64,000 nt of DNA from an uncultured Pelagibacteraceae bacterium (lineage in GTDB: Bacteria; Pseudomonadota; Alphaproteobacteria; Pelagibacterales; Pelagibacteraceae), in contig CACDZF010000001.1 of the NCBI GenBank assembly GCA_902557385.1, positions 62,001 through 126,000 of the forward strand. The letters are read 5' to 3'. The position numbers and the translations under genes were made by a program. The notes under the pieces were generated by a model that was not told the origin of the DNA, searched no databases, and was given only the letters and a program-made list of their open reading frames with translations. Positions 38,529 to 48,281 of the stretch are shown here, in pieces; within the stretch, counting starts at the first letter, position 1, and every line of letters begins with the position of its first letter.

Positions 38529-39908
38529 TTAAGATGCCGCTCTAATCCCGTTTTTCGCGTAATTAGAATTCTTTTTAATCTCATCAGAGATCAAAAATGC
38601 AAGCTCTAATGCTTGATCTGCATTTAATCTAGGATCGCAATGTGTATGATATCTGCTTGATAAATCAGCATCAGAAATATTTTTTGCTCCTCCGGTACAC
38701 TCTGTAACATTTTGACCAGTCATTTCTATATGCAAGCCTCCTGCGTATGAACCTTCGCTTTGGTGAACCCCAAAAACATTTTTTACCTCAGAAACAACAT
38801 TGTTAAATGGTCTAGTTTTAAAACCTGTTGTAGATTTGATTGTATTTCCATGCATTGGATCACATGACCAGATAACATTAAGACCTTCTTTTTTAATACC
38901 TCTTATAAGTTTTGGTAAAAATTTTTCAACTTTATCATGACCAAATCTTGAAATTAATGTGATTTTACCTTTTTCATTTTTTGGGTTTAAAACATTACAA
39001 ATTTTTGCAATTTCATCGGGTTTTGAGGTTGGGCCACACTTGATCCCAATAGGATTCTCAATGCCCTTACAAAACTCAACATGACCACCATCTAATTGTC
39101 TTGTCCTGTCACCAATCCAAACAAAATGAGCAGAAGTATCGTGATATTCTCCAGTTGTTGAGTCAATTCTAGTCATACTTTCTTCAAATGGTAAAAGTAA
39201 AGCTTCGTGCGAAGTCCAAAAATTTACAGTGTATAATCTATTATTAAAATCAGAAGTTATTCCACACGCGTCCATGAATGCTAAAGCATCAGCAATTTTA
39301 TCTTCCAAATCTTTAAATTTTTTAGCTTGGGGACTCTTTTTTATATAATCTAAATTCCACAAATGAACTTTATTTAAATCAGCAAAACCACCTTTTGAAA
39401 AAGCTCTGAGAAGGTTTAAAGTCGAAGCTGCTTGTGAATAAGCTTTAAATAATCTTTTTGGATCAGGCTTTCTAGCTTTTTCACTAAATTCAATTCCATT
39501 TATATTGTCACCTAAATAACTTGGCAATTCTTTGCCACCTTGTATTTCTGTTGGTGCACTTCTGGGTTTGGAAAACTGTCCTGCTATTCTTCCTAGTTTA
39601 ACTACAGGTAAAGATGCTGAGTACGTTAAAATTAGAGACATTTGTAAGATAACCTTAAAAGTGTCTCTAATATTATCAGGATTGAATTCTGCAAAACTTT
39701 CGGCGCAATCTCCACCTTGTAACAAGAATGCTTTTCCATCTACAACGTTTGCAAGTTGTTGTTTTAGATGTCTTGTTTCACCAGCAAAAACTAGAGGAGG
39801 GAAACTTTTTAATTTATTTAAAACTAAATTTAAGTCCTTTTCATCCTCATATTTAGGGATGTGCTTAACAGGATAATTTTTCCAACTATTTACTTTCCAT
39901 TTTTTCAT
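38529..39908 (-). CDS. 3-deoxy-7-phosphoheptulonate synthase, class II
   Basis: 459 residues from the ATG at 39908; a TTG two codons earlier gives the longer frame. LLQGGDCAESFAEF (metal-binding Cys), RIAGQFSKPRS and HCDPRLNADQALELAF are class II (plant-type) DAHP synthase signatures. It joins PEP and erythrose 4-phosphate as the first step of the shikimate pathway. The glmS stop is 35 bases upstream. Confidence 0.95.
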   Translation of the reverse strand: MKKWKVNSWKNYPVKHIPKYEDEKDLNLVLNKLKSFPPLVFAGETRHLKQQLANVVDGKAFLLQGGDCAESFAEFNPDNIRDTFKVILQMSLILTYSASLPVVKLGRIAGQFSKPRSAPTEIQGGKELPSYLGDNINGIEFSEKARKPDPKRLFKAYSQAASTLNLLRAFSKGGFADLNKVHLWNLDYIKKSPQAKKFKDLEDKIADALAFMDACGITSDFNNRLYTVNFWTSHEALLLPFEESMTRIDSTTGEYHDTSAHFVWIGDRTRQLDGGHVEFCKGIENPIGIKCGPTSKPDEIAKICNVLNPKNEKGKITLISRFGHDKVEKFLPKLIRGIKKEGLNVIWSCDPMHGNTIKSTTGFKTRPFNNVVSEVKNVFGVHQSEGSYAGGLHIEMTGQNVTECTGGAKNISDADLSSRYHTHCDPRLNADQALELAFLISDEIKKNSNYAKNGIRAAS

Positions 39909-39943
39909 GTTCAACCTAAGAGTGTTTTACCAAAGTTTGGTAT

Positions 39944-41761
39944 TTATTCAACAGTAACTGATTTAGCAAGATTTCGTGGTTTATCTATGTCACAATTCTT
40001 CAATAAAGCTACATGATATGCCAAAAACTGTATTGGTATTGTTAAAAGAAAAGAATTAACTGTTGAATTTGTTTTAGGAATTTGGAATTTAAACCTAATA
40101 TTTTCATTCATTGTTTCTGAAGTATCATCAGTAATCATTAAAACTTTTCCACCTCTAGCAATAACCTCTTGCATATTAGAAATTGTTTTTTCAAAATATC
40201 TATCTTTAGGAGCTAAAACTACTACAGGCATTCCATTTTCGATAAGAGCAAGTGGTCCGTGTTTCATTTCTCCAGCCGCATAACCTTCGGCGTGTATGTA
40301 AGAAAGTTCCTTTAATTTAAGAGCACCTTCCATTGCAATAGGATAAGAGTATCCTCTCCCTAAATACATTGTGCCTTTAGCATTTATAAAGTCTCTTGCT
40401 ATAATTTGTATATCTTTTTGTTTGTTTAATGTTTGTTCAATAAATTCAGGTAATTTTATTAAATCCAAAATTAATTTTGAATATTCATCCTGCTTGATGT
40501 CACTTCTCTCTTTAGCTATTTTTAACGTTAACAAATAAAGAACAATCATTTGGCCAATAAATGCCTTTGTAGAGGCTACACCTATTTCAGGCCCAGCGTG
40601 AATTGGTAAAACAAAATCAGCACTTCTAGCTATTGAGCTTTCTACAACATTAACTATTCCACATGTTTTGACTTTATTACTTTTGCATTTTTCTAGGGCG
40701 GCATAAGTATCAGCAGTTTCACCAGATTGTGAGACAAATATATAAAGATCGTTTTGATTTAATTTAACTTTTCTATATCTAAATTCAGAAGCTATATCAG
40801 CCTCTACATCTAAAGATGTAAATTCCTCTATCCAATATTTTGCCATTAAACACGAGTGATACGCAGTACCACAAGCAATAAGTCTTATTTTATTAATTTT
40901 TTTTGGGTCTATTGGTAAATTATAAATATTTATTTCATTTCGGGACTTATCTAAATATTCATTAATACATTTTTTTGTTGTAGCGGACTGTTCATTGATC
41001 TCTTTTGACATAAAGTCCTTATAATCACCTTTGTCAGCTACATTATCTTCATTAGATAATTCAAAAATTTCTTTGTTTATTTTTTTTTTATTAGAATTAT
41101 AAAATTCAACTTTTTCTTTATAAAGAATACAAAAATCTCCATCATCTAGATAAGAAATTTTGTTTGTCATTGACTTAAGAGCGTATGAGTCAGATCCAAT
41201 AAAATTTTCACCATGACCATAACCTACTGCTAAAGGACTGCCTCTCCTTGCTCCAACTACTAAATTATTAAAATCTTTGAAAATAACTCCTAAAGCAAAA
41301 CTACCTTCTAATTTTTCTAATGTTTTATGAATACAATCAATTAAATCCTCTTTTTTTAAAAAGTCAGTCAACATAACAGTTATTACTTCGGTATCTGTTT
41401 GAGATTTAAATGAGTAACCTTTTTGTTTATATTCTTTTCTTAAGCTATCTGAGTTTTCTATAATTCCATTATGAACAACCGAAACCACCTCAGATGAATG
41501 AGGGTGTGCATTAACTTGATTTGGTATTCCGTGTGTGGCCCATCTAACATGACCAATACCAAGGTCACCAGTAGAAGGATTTTGAAAAAGGATTTTTTCT
41601 AAATTATCTACTCTTCCAGAACATTTTTGTTCATTTATTTGACCGTTGGAAATAGTAGATATTCCAGCAGAGTCATACCCACGGTATTCGAGTTTTTTTA
41701 AAGCACCAATAATACTTGCAGATACAGATTTATTACTAACTATTCCAACTATTCCACACAT
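39944..41761 (-). CDS. glmS: Glutamine-fructose-6-phosphate aminotransferase
   Basis: 605 residues. Cys2 (MCGIVGIV) is the N-terminal nucleophile of the glutaminase domain. The two SIS isomerase domains follow, with IACGTAYHSC and FVSQSGETADTYAAL, and the C-terminus ends RNLAKSVTVE. It makes glucosamine 6-phosphate for cell wall and LPS precursors. Its ATG shares one base with the upstream glmU-domain stop codon. Confidence 0.97.
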   Translation of the reverse strand: MCGIVGIVSNKSVSASIIGALKKLEYRGYDSAGISTISNGQINEQKCSGRVDNLEKILFQNPSTGDLGIGHVRWATHGIPNQVNAHPHSSEVVSVVHNGIIENSDSLRKEYKQKGYSFKSQTDTEVITVMLTDFLKKEDLIDCIHKTLEKLEGSFALGVIFKDFNNLVVGARRGSPLAVGYGHGENFIGSDSYALKSMTNKISYLDDGDFCILYKEKVEFYNSNKKKINKEIFELSNEDNVADKGDYKDFMSKEINEQSATTKKCINEYLDKSRNEINIYNLPIDPKKINKIRLIACGTAYHSCLMAKYWIEEFTSLDVEADIASEFRYRKVKLNQNDLYIFVSQSGETADTYAALEKCKSNKVKTCGIVNVVESSIARSADFVLPIHAGPEIGVASTKAFIGQMIVLYLLTLKIAKERSDIKQDEYSKLILDLIKLPEFIEQTLNKQKDIQIIARDFINAKGTMYLGRGYSYPIAMEGALKLKELSYIHAEGYAAGEMKHGPLALIENGMPVVVLAPKDRYFEKTISNMQEVIARGGKVLMITDDTSETMNENIRFKFQIPKTNSTVNSFLLTIPIQFLAYHVALLKNCDIDKPRNLAKSVTVE

Positions 41762-42372
41762 TATTTATTCCTTTTATAATTTTTAACTTCAACTTGAGAT
41801 GCTCTACTTAATGCTAGAGATTTTTTACTAACATTTTTAGTTATTACAGAACCTGCACCAATAACGCTACTTTCGTTAATGGTAATTGGTGCTACAAGTG
41901 AAGAATTTGAGCCTATGAAGACTTTATTTTTTATTTTTGTTTTATTTTTTTTCTCACCGTCGTAATTGCAAGTTATTGTTCCAGCTCCAACGTTAACTTT
42001 TGATCCTATTACAGTATCTCCAATATAGGATAAATGATTAACTTTAGAATCTGTTCCAACTATACTTTTTTTAACTTCAACAAAATTTCCTACTTTTGAC
42101 CCTGATTTTAAAACTGTTCCTGGTCTTAATCTTGCATAAGGACCAATGTTTACATTATTTTCTACTTTAACTTTTTCTAAATGAGAAAATGAAAAAATTT
42201 TTACATTATTCTGAATTTTTACTTTTTTTCCGATTACAACATAAGGATCAATTATTACATTTTTTCCTATTTTTGTGTCTTTAGAAAAATACACCGTTTC
42301 AGGAGCCATCATCTTCACTCCTTTTTTTAAGAATTTTTTTCTTAAATTATCTTGTAAATTTATTTGTTTCAT
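41761..42372 (-). CDS. GlmU C-terminal acetyltransferase domain only
   Basis: 203 residues. It begins at what in full GlmU is the linker after the uridyltransferase domain (LRKKFLKKGVKMMAPETVYF) and continues as a left-handed beta-helix with GPYARLRPGT, NHLSYIGDTVIG (catalytic His) and CNYDGEKKNKT. The N-terminal pyrophosphorylase domain of about 230 residues is absent, and the upstream 70 bases are non-coding. It should acetylate glucosamine 1-phosphate; UDP-GlcNAc formation must be done by another protein. The coupling to glmS supports the pathway. Confidence 0.88.
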   Translation of the reverse strand: MKQINLQDNLRKKFLKKGVKMMAPETVYFSKDTKIGKNVIIDPYVVIGKKVKIQNNVKIFSFSHLEKVKVENNVNIGPYARLRPGTVLKSGSKVGNFVEVKKSIVGTDSKVNHLSYIGDTVIGSKVNVGAGTITCNYDGEKKNKTKIKNKVFIGSNSSLVAPITINESSVIGAGSVITKNVSKKSLALSRASQVEVKNYKRNK

Positions 42373-42442
42373 TTAATAAGATTTCTTATAGTTAAGTAAT
42401 AATGTTCTTTAAGTCACAAATTATTTCTTATTAATACTTTTA

Positions 42443-43135
42443 ATGATAAAACAAAAACTTACTATTCTTTTTGATTTAGACGGTACTTTAGTTGATACAG
42501 CACCCGACTTAATGCATGCCCATAATCATGTGATGAAAAAATTTGGGTATCCAACTAAATCAAGAGAGGAAATAAAACTCTTAGCAGGCAAAGGTGCAGG
42601 TATTATGATTGGAAGGTCATTATGGGGGCAAGCAAAAAGAGAGTTAACAAAGATCACAGATGAAAAAATTAAAAAAGAAATGGTTAAAGATTTTTTAGAT
42701 TTTTACGGAAAGAATATATTGGTTGAGAGCACTCTTGTTAAAGGAGTAAAGGAATTTTTAATTTGGTGTAAAGACAATCAAATATCAATGGCTGTTTGTA
42801 CTAACAAGCAAGAACATAATGCTGTCAGTCTTCTAAAAAAAATTGGAATTTATGAATTTTTTGAATATGTGGCTGGATCAAATACTTTTGAATATTGTAA
42901 ACCAGATCCAAGGCATTTAACATCAGTAATAGAAATTTTAAACGGTGATCTTAGAAAATCATTAATGATTGGCGATAGTGAAACAGATTCAAAAGCTGCC
43001 CAAGATGCAGGAATACCTCTTATTTTATTAGAGGATGGTTATACTGAAAAAAAAGTAACTGAAATTCCTCACGATCATCTAATAAAAGATTTTATTGATA
43101 TTGAAAAAATAATATCATCTTATTTAAATGGTTGA
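42443..43135 (+). CDS. HAD-family phosphatase, phosphoglycolate phosphatase-like
   Basis: 230 residues. HAD motif I is FDLDGTLVDTAPD near residue 11, motif II is around AVCTNK (about 113), and motifs III and IV are near KPDPRH and MIGDSETDSKAA. The cap domain insertion after motif I is the class typical of Gph. Substrate assignment to 2-phosphoglycolate is by similarity only. It is divergent from the glmU-domain gene across 70 bases and overlaps the next gene by 8 bases. Confidence 0.8.
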   Translation: MIKQKLTILFDLDGTLVDTAPDLMHAHNHVMKKFGYPTKSREEIKLLAGKGAGIMIGRSLWGQAKRELTKITDEKIKKEMVKDFLDFYGKNILVESTLVKGVKEFLIWCKDNQISMAVCTNKQEHNAVSLLKKIGIYEFFEYVAGSNTFEYCKPDPRHLTSVIEILNGDLRKSLMIGDSETDSKAAQDAGIPLILLEDGYTEKKVTEIPHDHLIKDFIDIEKIISSYLNG

Positions 43136-43727
43136 TTTAAATATTTTAATTGCTTTAATAACCTTCTATTTCGTAATGTATGTTACCCCAGGACCAAATA
43201 ATGCCATGGTTCTTACATCAGGGCTTAAGTTTGGTTTTTTAAAAACTATTCCTCACATGTCAGGAATTACAATTGGTCATGTATTACAGTTAATTTTAGT
43301 ATGCCTTGGTTTGGGAAAAATCTTTCAAATATTTCCACAATTACAAAATATTCTTAAAATTTTATGTGCTCTATATCTTTTATATCTAGGTTATAAAATT
43401 ATAGGATCCTTTAGTAAAATTAAAAAAGATGACTCAAGACCCTTAAAATTTCATGAAGCTGCTCTATTTCAAATAGTTAATCCAAAAGCTTGGACTATAT
43501 CAAGTATGGCTGCATCAGGATTTTTACCAAAAGATGGGAATTTAATTTTATCTATTTTATCTATTGCAATTGTTGCTTTAATAATATGCCCATTATCAAT
43601 ATCTCCATGGGCAGCTTTCGGTTCAGCAATAAGAAATTTAGTTAGGAACAACAAAATTAAAGCATTAATTGAATATTTTTTAGCAATTTTACTTTTGATA
43701 ACAGCGATTATTATTGTATTACAGTAA
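43128..43727 (+). CDS. LysE/RhtB-family amino acid exporter
   Basis: 199 residues with about six hydrophobic segments. The N-terminal [11 protein letters not shown] is the LysE-family signature, and [13 protein letters not shown] in the second half is the usual second repeat motif. Family members export amino acids such as lysine or threonine across the inner membrane. The substrate here is not deducible. It overlaps the phosphatase gene by 8 bases and is 20 bases before prpD. Confidence 0.87.
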   Translation: MVDLNILIALITFYFVMYVTPGPNNAMVLTSGLKFGFLKTIPHMSGITIGHVLQLILVCLGLGKIFQIFPQLQNILKILCALYLLYLGYKIIGSFSKIKKDDSRPLKFHEAALFQIVNPKAWTISSMAASGFLPKDGNLILSILSIAIVALIICPLSISPWAAFGSAIRNLVRNNKIKALIEYFLAILLLITAIIIVLQ

Positions 43728-43747
43728 AGATATTTTTAGGAGATAAA

Positions 43748-45250
43748 TTGATAATTCATAATGTAAAAGTATATCCGTCAAAAATACACTTGCCTAAAAA
43801 AAAACAACTGGCTTGGAAATTAGCCGAAATAGCAAGTGATAATGCAAAACTAAATGTAAAATCCGTAGAAATGGTTATCAACAGAATAATTGATAATGCG
43901 TCAGTTGCAATTGCATCGCTAAATAGGAAGGCAGTTATTTCATCTAGAGAAATGGCATTAAAACATCCAAAAAACAATGGTGCAAATTTATTTGGAGTTA
44001 GTTCAAAATTAAAATTTGATTGTGAGTGGGCTGCATGGTCAAATGGAACAGCTGTTAGAGAATTAGATTTTCATGATACATTTTTAGCAGCTGATTATAG
44101 TCATCCAGGTGATAATATCCCTGCTCTAATTGCAGTAGCCCAACAAAAAAAAATTAGTGGAATAAATTTAATAAAAGGAATTATTACTTCCTACGAAGTA
44201 CAAGTTAATTTAGTCAAGGGTATTTGTCTTCATAAACATAGAGTTGATCATATCGCGCATCTTGGCCCAAGTGTAGCAGCAGGGCTTGGAACAATGCTTA
44301 AACTTAATACAGAAACTATCTACCAAGCAATTCAACAATCATTACATACAACTGTTTCAACAAGACAATCAAGAAAAGGAGAAATTTCTAGCTGGAAAGC
44401 TTTTGCACCTGCTCATGCTGGCAAATTAGCAATAGAAGCCGTGGATAGAGCCATGCGAGGTGAAGGTGCGCCAAGCCCAATATATGAAGGTGAAGATAGT
44501 GTTATAGCAAGAATTTTAGATGGAAAAAAAGCTTTGTATAAAGTGCCATTGCCAAAAAGAAATGAAGAAAAAAAAGGAATACTAGAGACTTATACAAAAG
44601 AATACTCTGCAGAATATCAAGCACAAGCATTAATAGATATTGCGAAAAAATTTAACAAAAAAATTAAAAATTTAGGTCAAATAAAAAAAATTGATATTTA
44701 TACAAGTCATCATACACATAATGTAATTGGAACGGGAGCAAATGATCCACAAAAAATGGATCCTAATGCAAGTAGAGAAACCTTAGATCATTCAATTATG
44801 TATATATTTGCTGTAGCTTTAGAAGATGCTGATTGGCACCATGTTAAATCCTATACGAGATCAAGAGCAAAGAAAAAAAGTACAATAAAAATTTGGCGCT
44901 CAATAAAAACACATGAGGATAAAAAATGGACAAAAAGATACCACGATCCAAATCCAAAAAAAAAATCCTTTGGTGCAAAAGTAGTTATTACTCTTAAAAA
45001 TGGAAAAAAAATAATTGAGCAACAATCTGTTGCTGATGCACATCCATACGGATTACGACCATTTAGAAGACAAAACTATATTAAAAAATTTCTAACATTA
45101 ACTAAAGGAATTATTAGCAAAAAAGAAAGTGAAAGATTTTTGAAAATAGTTCAAAATCTTAAAAAAGTTAAATCAGGTCAATTATCAAAGTTAAATATCG
45201 AGATAAAAAGAAGCATGATTAAAAAAAATTTAAAAAAAGGAATTTTTTAA
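43748..45250 (+). CDS. prpD: 2-methylcitrate dehydratase
   Basis: 500 residues. It starts with TTG at 43748, fixed by an AGGAG Shine-Dalgarno sequence at 43739-43743; no ATG lies near the expected N-terminus. MmgE/PrpD signatures include [30 protein letters not shown] and [10 protein letters not shown]. It dehydrates 2-methylcitrate in propionate breakdown. The stop shares its last base with the prpB ATG, making prpD-prpB-prpC a tightly coupled unit. Confidence 0.93.
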   Translation: MIIHNVKVYPSKIHLPKKKQLAWKLAEIASDNAKLNVKSVEMVINRIIDNASVAIASLNRKAVISSREMALKHPKNNGANLFGVSSKLKFDCEWAAWSNGTAVRELDFHDTFLAADYSHPGDNIPALIAVAQQKKISGINLIKGIITSYEVQVNLVKGICLHKHRVDHIAHLGPSVAAGLGTMLKLNTETIYQAIQQSLHTTVSTRQSRKGEISSWKAFAPAHAGKLAIEAVDRAMRGEGAPSPIYEGEDSVIARILDGKKALYKVPLPKRNEEKKGILETYTKEYSAEYQAQALIDIAKKFNKKIKNLGQIKKIDIYTSHHTHNVIGTGANDPQKMDPNASRETLDHSIMYIFAVALEDADWHHVKSYTRSRAKKKSTIKIWRSIKTHEDKKWTKRYHDPNPKKKSFGAKVVITLKNGKKIIEQQSVADAHPYGLRPFRRQNYIKKFLTLTKGIISKKESERFLKIVQNLKKVKSGQLSKLNIEIKRSMIKKNLKKGIF

Positions 45251-46146
45251 TGCATTTTATAGAAAAGGAACCAGGTCAAAAAAGAATTGATCTTGATAAC
45301 AAATTAAAATCTAAAAAAATTTTAAGAGTGCCTGGTGCATATAATCCTCTAACAGCAAAATTAATTGAAGAAATTGGTTATGATGCAGTTTATGTTTCTG
45401 GCGCTGTGATGGCTAACGATCTAGGTTTTCCTGATATTGGACTTACCACATTACAAGATGTAAGCACTAGATCGTATCTTATTTCTAGAGTGACAAACTT
45501 ACCAACTATAGTTGATATAGATACAGGTTTTAAATCTTGTAAGGAAACTATTGAAACTTTCGAAGAGTTTGGGATTTCTGCTGTACACATTGAAGATCAA
45601 ATTGAAAGAAAAAGATGCGGCCATCTAGATAACAAAGAATTAATTTCAACTGATGCAATGGTTAAAAAAATAAAAGAATGTGCATCAGCAAAAAAAGATC
45701 AAAACTTCAAAATTATCGCTAGATCAGATGCAAAAAGCGTTGAAGGAATTGATAAAATGATTGAAAGATGCAAAGCTTACATTGATGCTGGTGCTGAAAT
45801 AATTTTTCCCGAAGCATTACATGATGAAAAAGATTTTGAAAAAGTTAGAAAAGAGCTTTCGTGTTATTTGTTAGCTAATATGACTGAGTTTGGTAAATCT
45901 AAACTATTTAACTTCAAAGAATTAGAAAATTTTGGTTACAATATAGTGATTTACCCAGTTACCACTCAAAGATTAGCTATGAAAAATGTTGAAGATGGAT
46001 TGAGAGACATTTTTGTAAATGGACATCAAAATAATATTATTGATAAAATGCAGACTAGGAAACGATTATATGAGCTTGTTGATTATGAGAAATATAATAG
46101 TTTAGACGAAAAAATTTATAACTTCTCTACTGAGGGACATGAATAA
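45250..46146 (+). CDS. prpB: 2-methylisocitrate lyase
   Basis: 298 residues of the isocitrate lyase/PEP mutase family. The catalytic loop KRCGH is at residues 121-125 (KKCGH in most relatives). VPGAYNPLTAKLIEEIGYDAVYVSG and DIDTGFKS bind the Mg and substrate. It splits 2-methylisocitrate into pyruvate and succinate. It shares one base with each neighbour. Confidence 0.93.
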   Translation: MHFIEKEPGQKRIDLDNKLKSKKILRVPGAYNPLTAKLIEEIGYDAVYVSGAVMANDLGFPDIGLTTLQDVSTRSYLISRVTNLPTIVDIDTGFKSCKETIETFEEFGISAVHIEDQIERKRCGHLDNKELISTDAMVKKIKECASAKKDQNFKIIARSDAKSVEGIDKMIERCKAYIDAGAEIIFPEALHDEKDFEKVRKELSCYLLANMTEFGKSKLFNFKELENFGYNIVIYPVTTQRLAMKNVEDGLRDIFVNGHQNNIIDKMQTRKRLYELVDYEKYNSLDEKIYNFSTEGHE

Positions 46147-47270
46147 TGAGTGATGAAATCAAAAAAGGCTTACTCGGAATTGTAGTTGATGAAACTGAAG
46201 TTTCAAAAGTTATGCCCGAAATTAACTCACTTACTTATAGAGGTTATGCGGCTCAAGACTTGTGTGCCAAATGTAAGTTTGAAGAAGTTGCTTATCTAAT
46301 ATTAAACGGTGAACTTCCAAATAAGAAACAACTAAAAGCTTTTGAAAAACAAGAAAGAAAAGAGAGAAAACTATCTAAAACTTTGCTTGCAGATATAAAA
46401 AAAATTCCAAGAAAAGCTCATCCAATGGATGTGGCTAGAACTGTTGTTAGCATTATGGGTTTAGAGGATAGTGAGACTAAGGATAATTCACCTAAAGCAA
46501 ATTTGAGAAAAGCGATGAGAATCTTCGCGAAAACACCTGTAGCATTAGCTGCATTTTATAGAGCTAGAAAAGGTAAAAAAATAATACCCCCTAAAAAAAA
46601 CCTTTCATTTTCTGAAAATTTTTTCCAGATGTGTTTTGGGAAAGTTCCAAAAAAGGAAATTGTAAAAGCTTTTGATGTTTCATTAATTTTATATGCAGAG
46701 CACAGCTTTAATGTTTCAACGTTCACAGCAAGAACGATAACTTCTAGCTTGTCTGATATTCATGGAGCAATTACTGGTGCAATAGCCAGCTTAAAAGGTC
46801 CACTGCATGGTGGTGCGAACGAAGAAGTAATGCATATGATGAATAAAATTAAAAAACCTGAATACGCACTTAAATGGATTAACAATGCTCTAGATAAAAA
46901 AGATGTGGTAATGGGTTTCGGTCATAGAGTTTATAAAAATGGAGACTCAAGAGTTCCTACAATGAGAGATTATTTTGGAAAAGTTGCTAAAATTAAAAAA
47001 GATAAAAAGTTTGAAAAAATATATGACATTGTTGAAAAAGTTATGATTGAAAGAAAAAATATACATCCAAATGTAGATTATCCAACAGGTCCAACTTACC
47101 ATTTGATGGGTTTTGATACTGATTTCTTTACTCCAATTTTTGTTATTTCAAGAATTACAGGTTGGTCAGCTCACATTATGGAGCAACACGCTGCCAACAA
47201 ATTAATAAGACCTCTGGCAAGTTACAAAGGTAGCCAACACAGAAAAGTTATTCAATTAAATCAAAGATAA
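46146..47270 (+). CDS. prpC: 2-methylcitrate synthase
   Basis: 374 residues of the citrate synthase family, short form. Catalytic residues lie in KGPLHGGANEEVM, MGFGHRVYKNGDSR and GFDTDFFTP. Context with prpD and prpB supports propionyl-CoA plus oxaloacetate as substrates rather than acetyl-CoA. It converges on nrdB with a gap of 3 bases. Confidence 0.92.
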   Translation: MSDEIKKGLLGIVVDETEVSKVMPEINSLTYRGYAAQDLCAKCKFEEVAYLILNGELPNKKQLKAFEKQERKERKLSKTLLADIKKIPRKAHPMDVARTVVSIMGLEDSETKDNSPKANLRKAMRIFAKTPVALAAFYRARKGKKIIPPKKNLSFSENFFQMCFGKVPKKEIVKAFDVSLILYAEHSFNVSTFTARTITSSLSDIHGAITGAIASLKGPLHGGANEEVMHMMNKIKKPEYALKWINNALDKKDVVMGFGHRVYKNGDSRVPTMRDYFGKVAKIKKDKKFEKIYDIVEKVMIERKNIHPNVDYPTGPTYHLMGFDTDFFTPIFVISRITGWSAHIMEQHAANKLIRPLASYKGSQHRKVIQLNQR

Positions 47271-47273
47271 ATT

Positions 47274-48281
47274 TTAACTAAAAGCTTCTGTCCAATTTCC
47301 TTGGGTTGATGCTTTTGAATATTCTGTAGCACGTCCTTCGAAGAAGTTCATGTGCTCTACTGCATTCAACATCGTATCTAACCAAGTTAAAGGATTTTTA
47401 TCAACTTTGTAAATAGGTTCTAAGCCTAATTGAGTTAATCTTCTGTTTGCGATAAATCTAATATATTCTTTAACCTCTTGTGCTGTTAAACCTTGCATAG
47501 GACCCATTTCAAAGGCTAAATCAATAAACGCATCTTCGTGCTCGATAATTGTTCTACAAGCTTGATAAAGTTCTTTTTTAAGTTGAGGTGTCCAAATTTG
47601 AGGATTCTCATTAATAAATTCTTTAAACAACCTTATCATAGAATTGCAATGTAAAGTTTCATCACGAACTGACCAAGTAACTATTTGGCCCATGCCTTTC
47701 ATCTTATTGTGCCTTGGGAAATTTAGAAGTATCGCAAAACTTGCAAACAATTGTAGCCCTTCAGTAAAAGCACTGAACACTGCAACTGTTTTTGCTATAT
47801 CTTCTTTTGAATTAACGTTAAATCCTTGCATGTAATCATATTTGTCTTTCATCTCTTTATATTTCATAAATGCTGAATATTCAGACTCTGGCATGCCAAT
47901 AGTATCTAGAAGATGTGAATACGCTGCAATATGAACTGTTTCCATAGCCGCAAATGCTGTCATCATCATTAATACTTCTGTTGGTTTAAAAACGGTCGTA
48001 TAATGTCTTAAATAACAATTGTTAACCTCAACATCTGCTTGAGTAAAAAATCTAAATATTTGAGTTAATAAATTTTTTTCTGCTTGTGATAAGTTTTTTT
48101 GCCAATCTCTAACATCATCTCCTAAAGGAACTTCCTCTGGCAACCAATGTATTCTTTGTTGAGTTAACCATGCATCGTAACACCAAGGATATCTAAAAGG
48201 TTTATAAACAGGATTTTCTACTAATAGACCCATTTTTTTTGGTTGAATAATTTCTTGTTTTTTTTGTTTTATTACTGACAC
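47274..48281 (-). CDS. nrdB: Ribonucleotide reductase class Ia beta subunit
   Basis: 335 residues from the GTG at 48281 (MSVIKQKKQ), which has an AGGAG sequence 8 bases upstream inside nrdA; another GTG at 48290 would have none. Metal ligands and radical tyrosine fit METVHIAAY (Glu, His at +3, Tyr at +7 as in E. coli Y122) and RDETLHCNS. It holds the di-metal/tyrosyl radical cofactor. It overlaps nrdA by 10 bases. Confidence 0.93.
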   Translation of the reverse strand: MSVIKQKKQEIIQPKKMGLLVENPVYKPFRYPWCYDAWLTQQRIHWLPEEVPLGDDVRDWQKNLSQAEKNLLTQIFRFFTQADVEVNNCYLRHYTTVFKPTEVLMMMTAFAAMETVHIAAYSHLLDTIGMPESEYSAFMKYKEMKDKYDYMQGFNVNSKEDIAKTVAVFSAFTEGLQLFASFAILLNFPRHNKMKGMGQIVTWSVRDETLHCNSMIRLFKEFINENPQIWTPQLKKELYQACRTIIEHEDAFIDLAFEMGPMQGLTAQEVKEYIRFIANRRLTQLGLEPIYKVDKNPLTWLDTMLNAVEHMNFFEGRATEYSKASTQGNWTEAFS

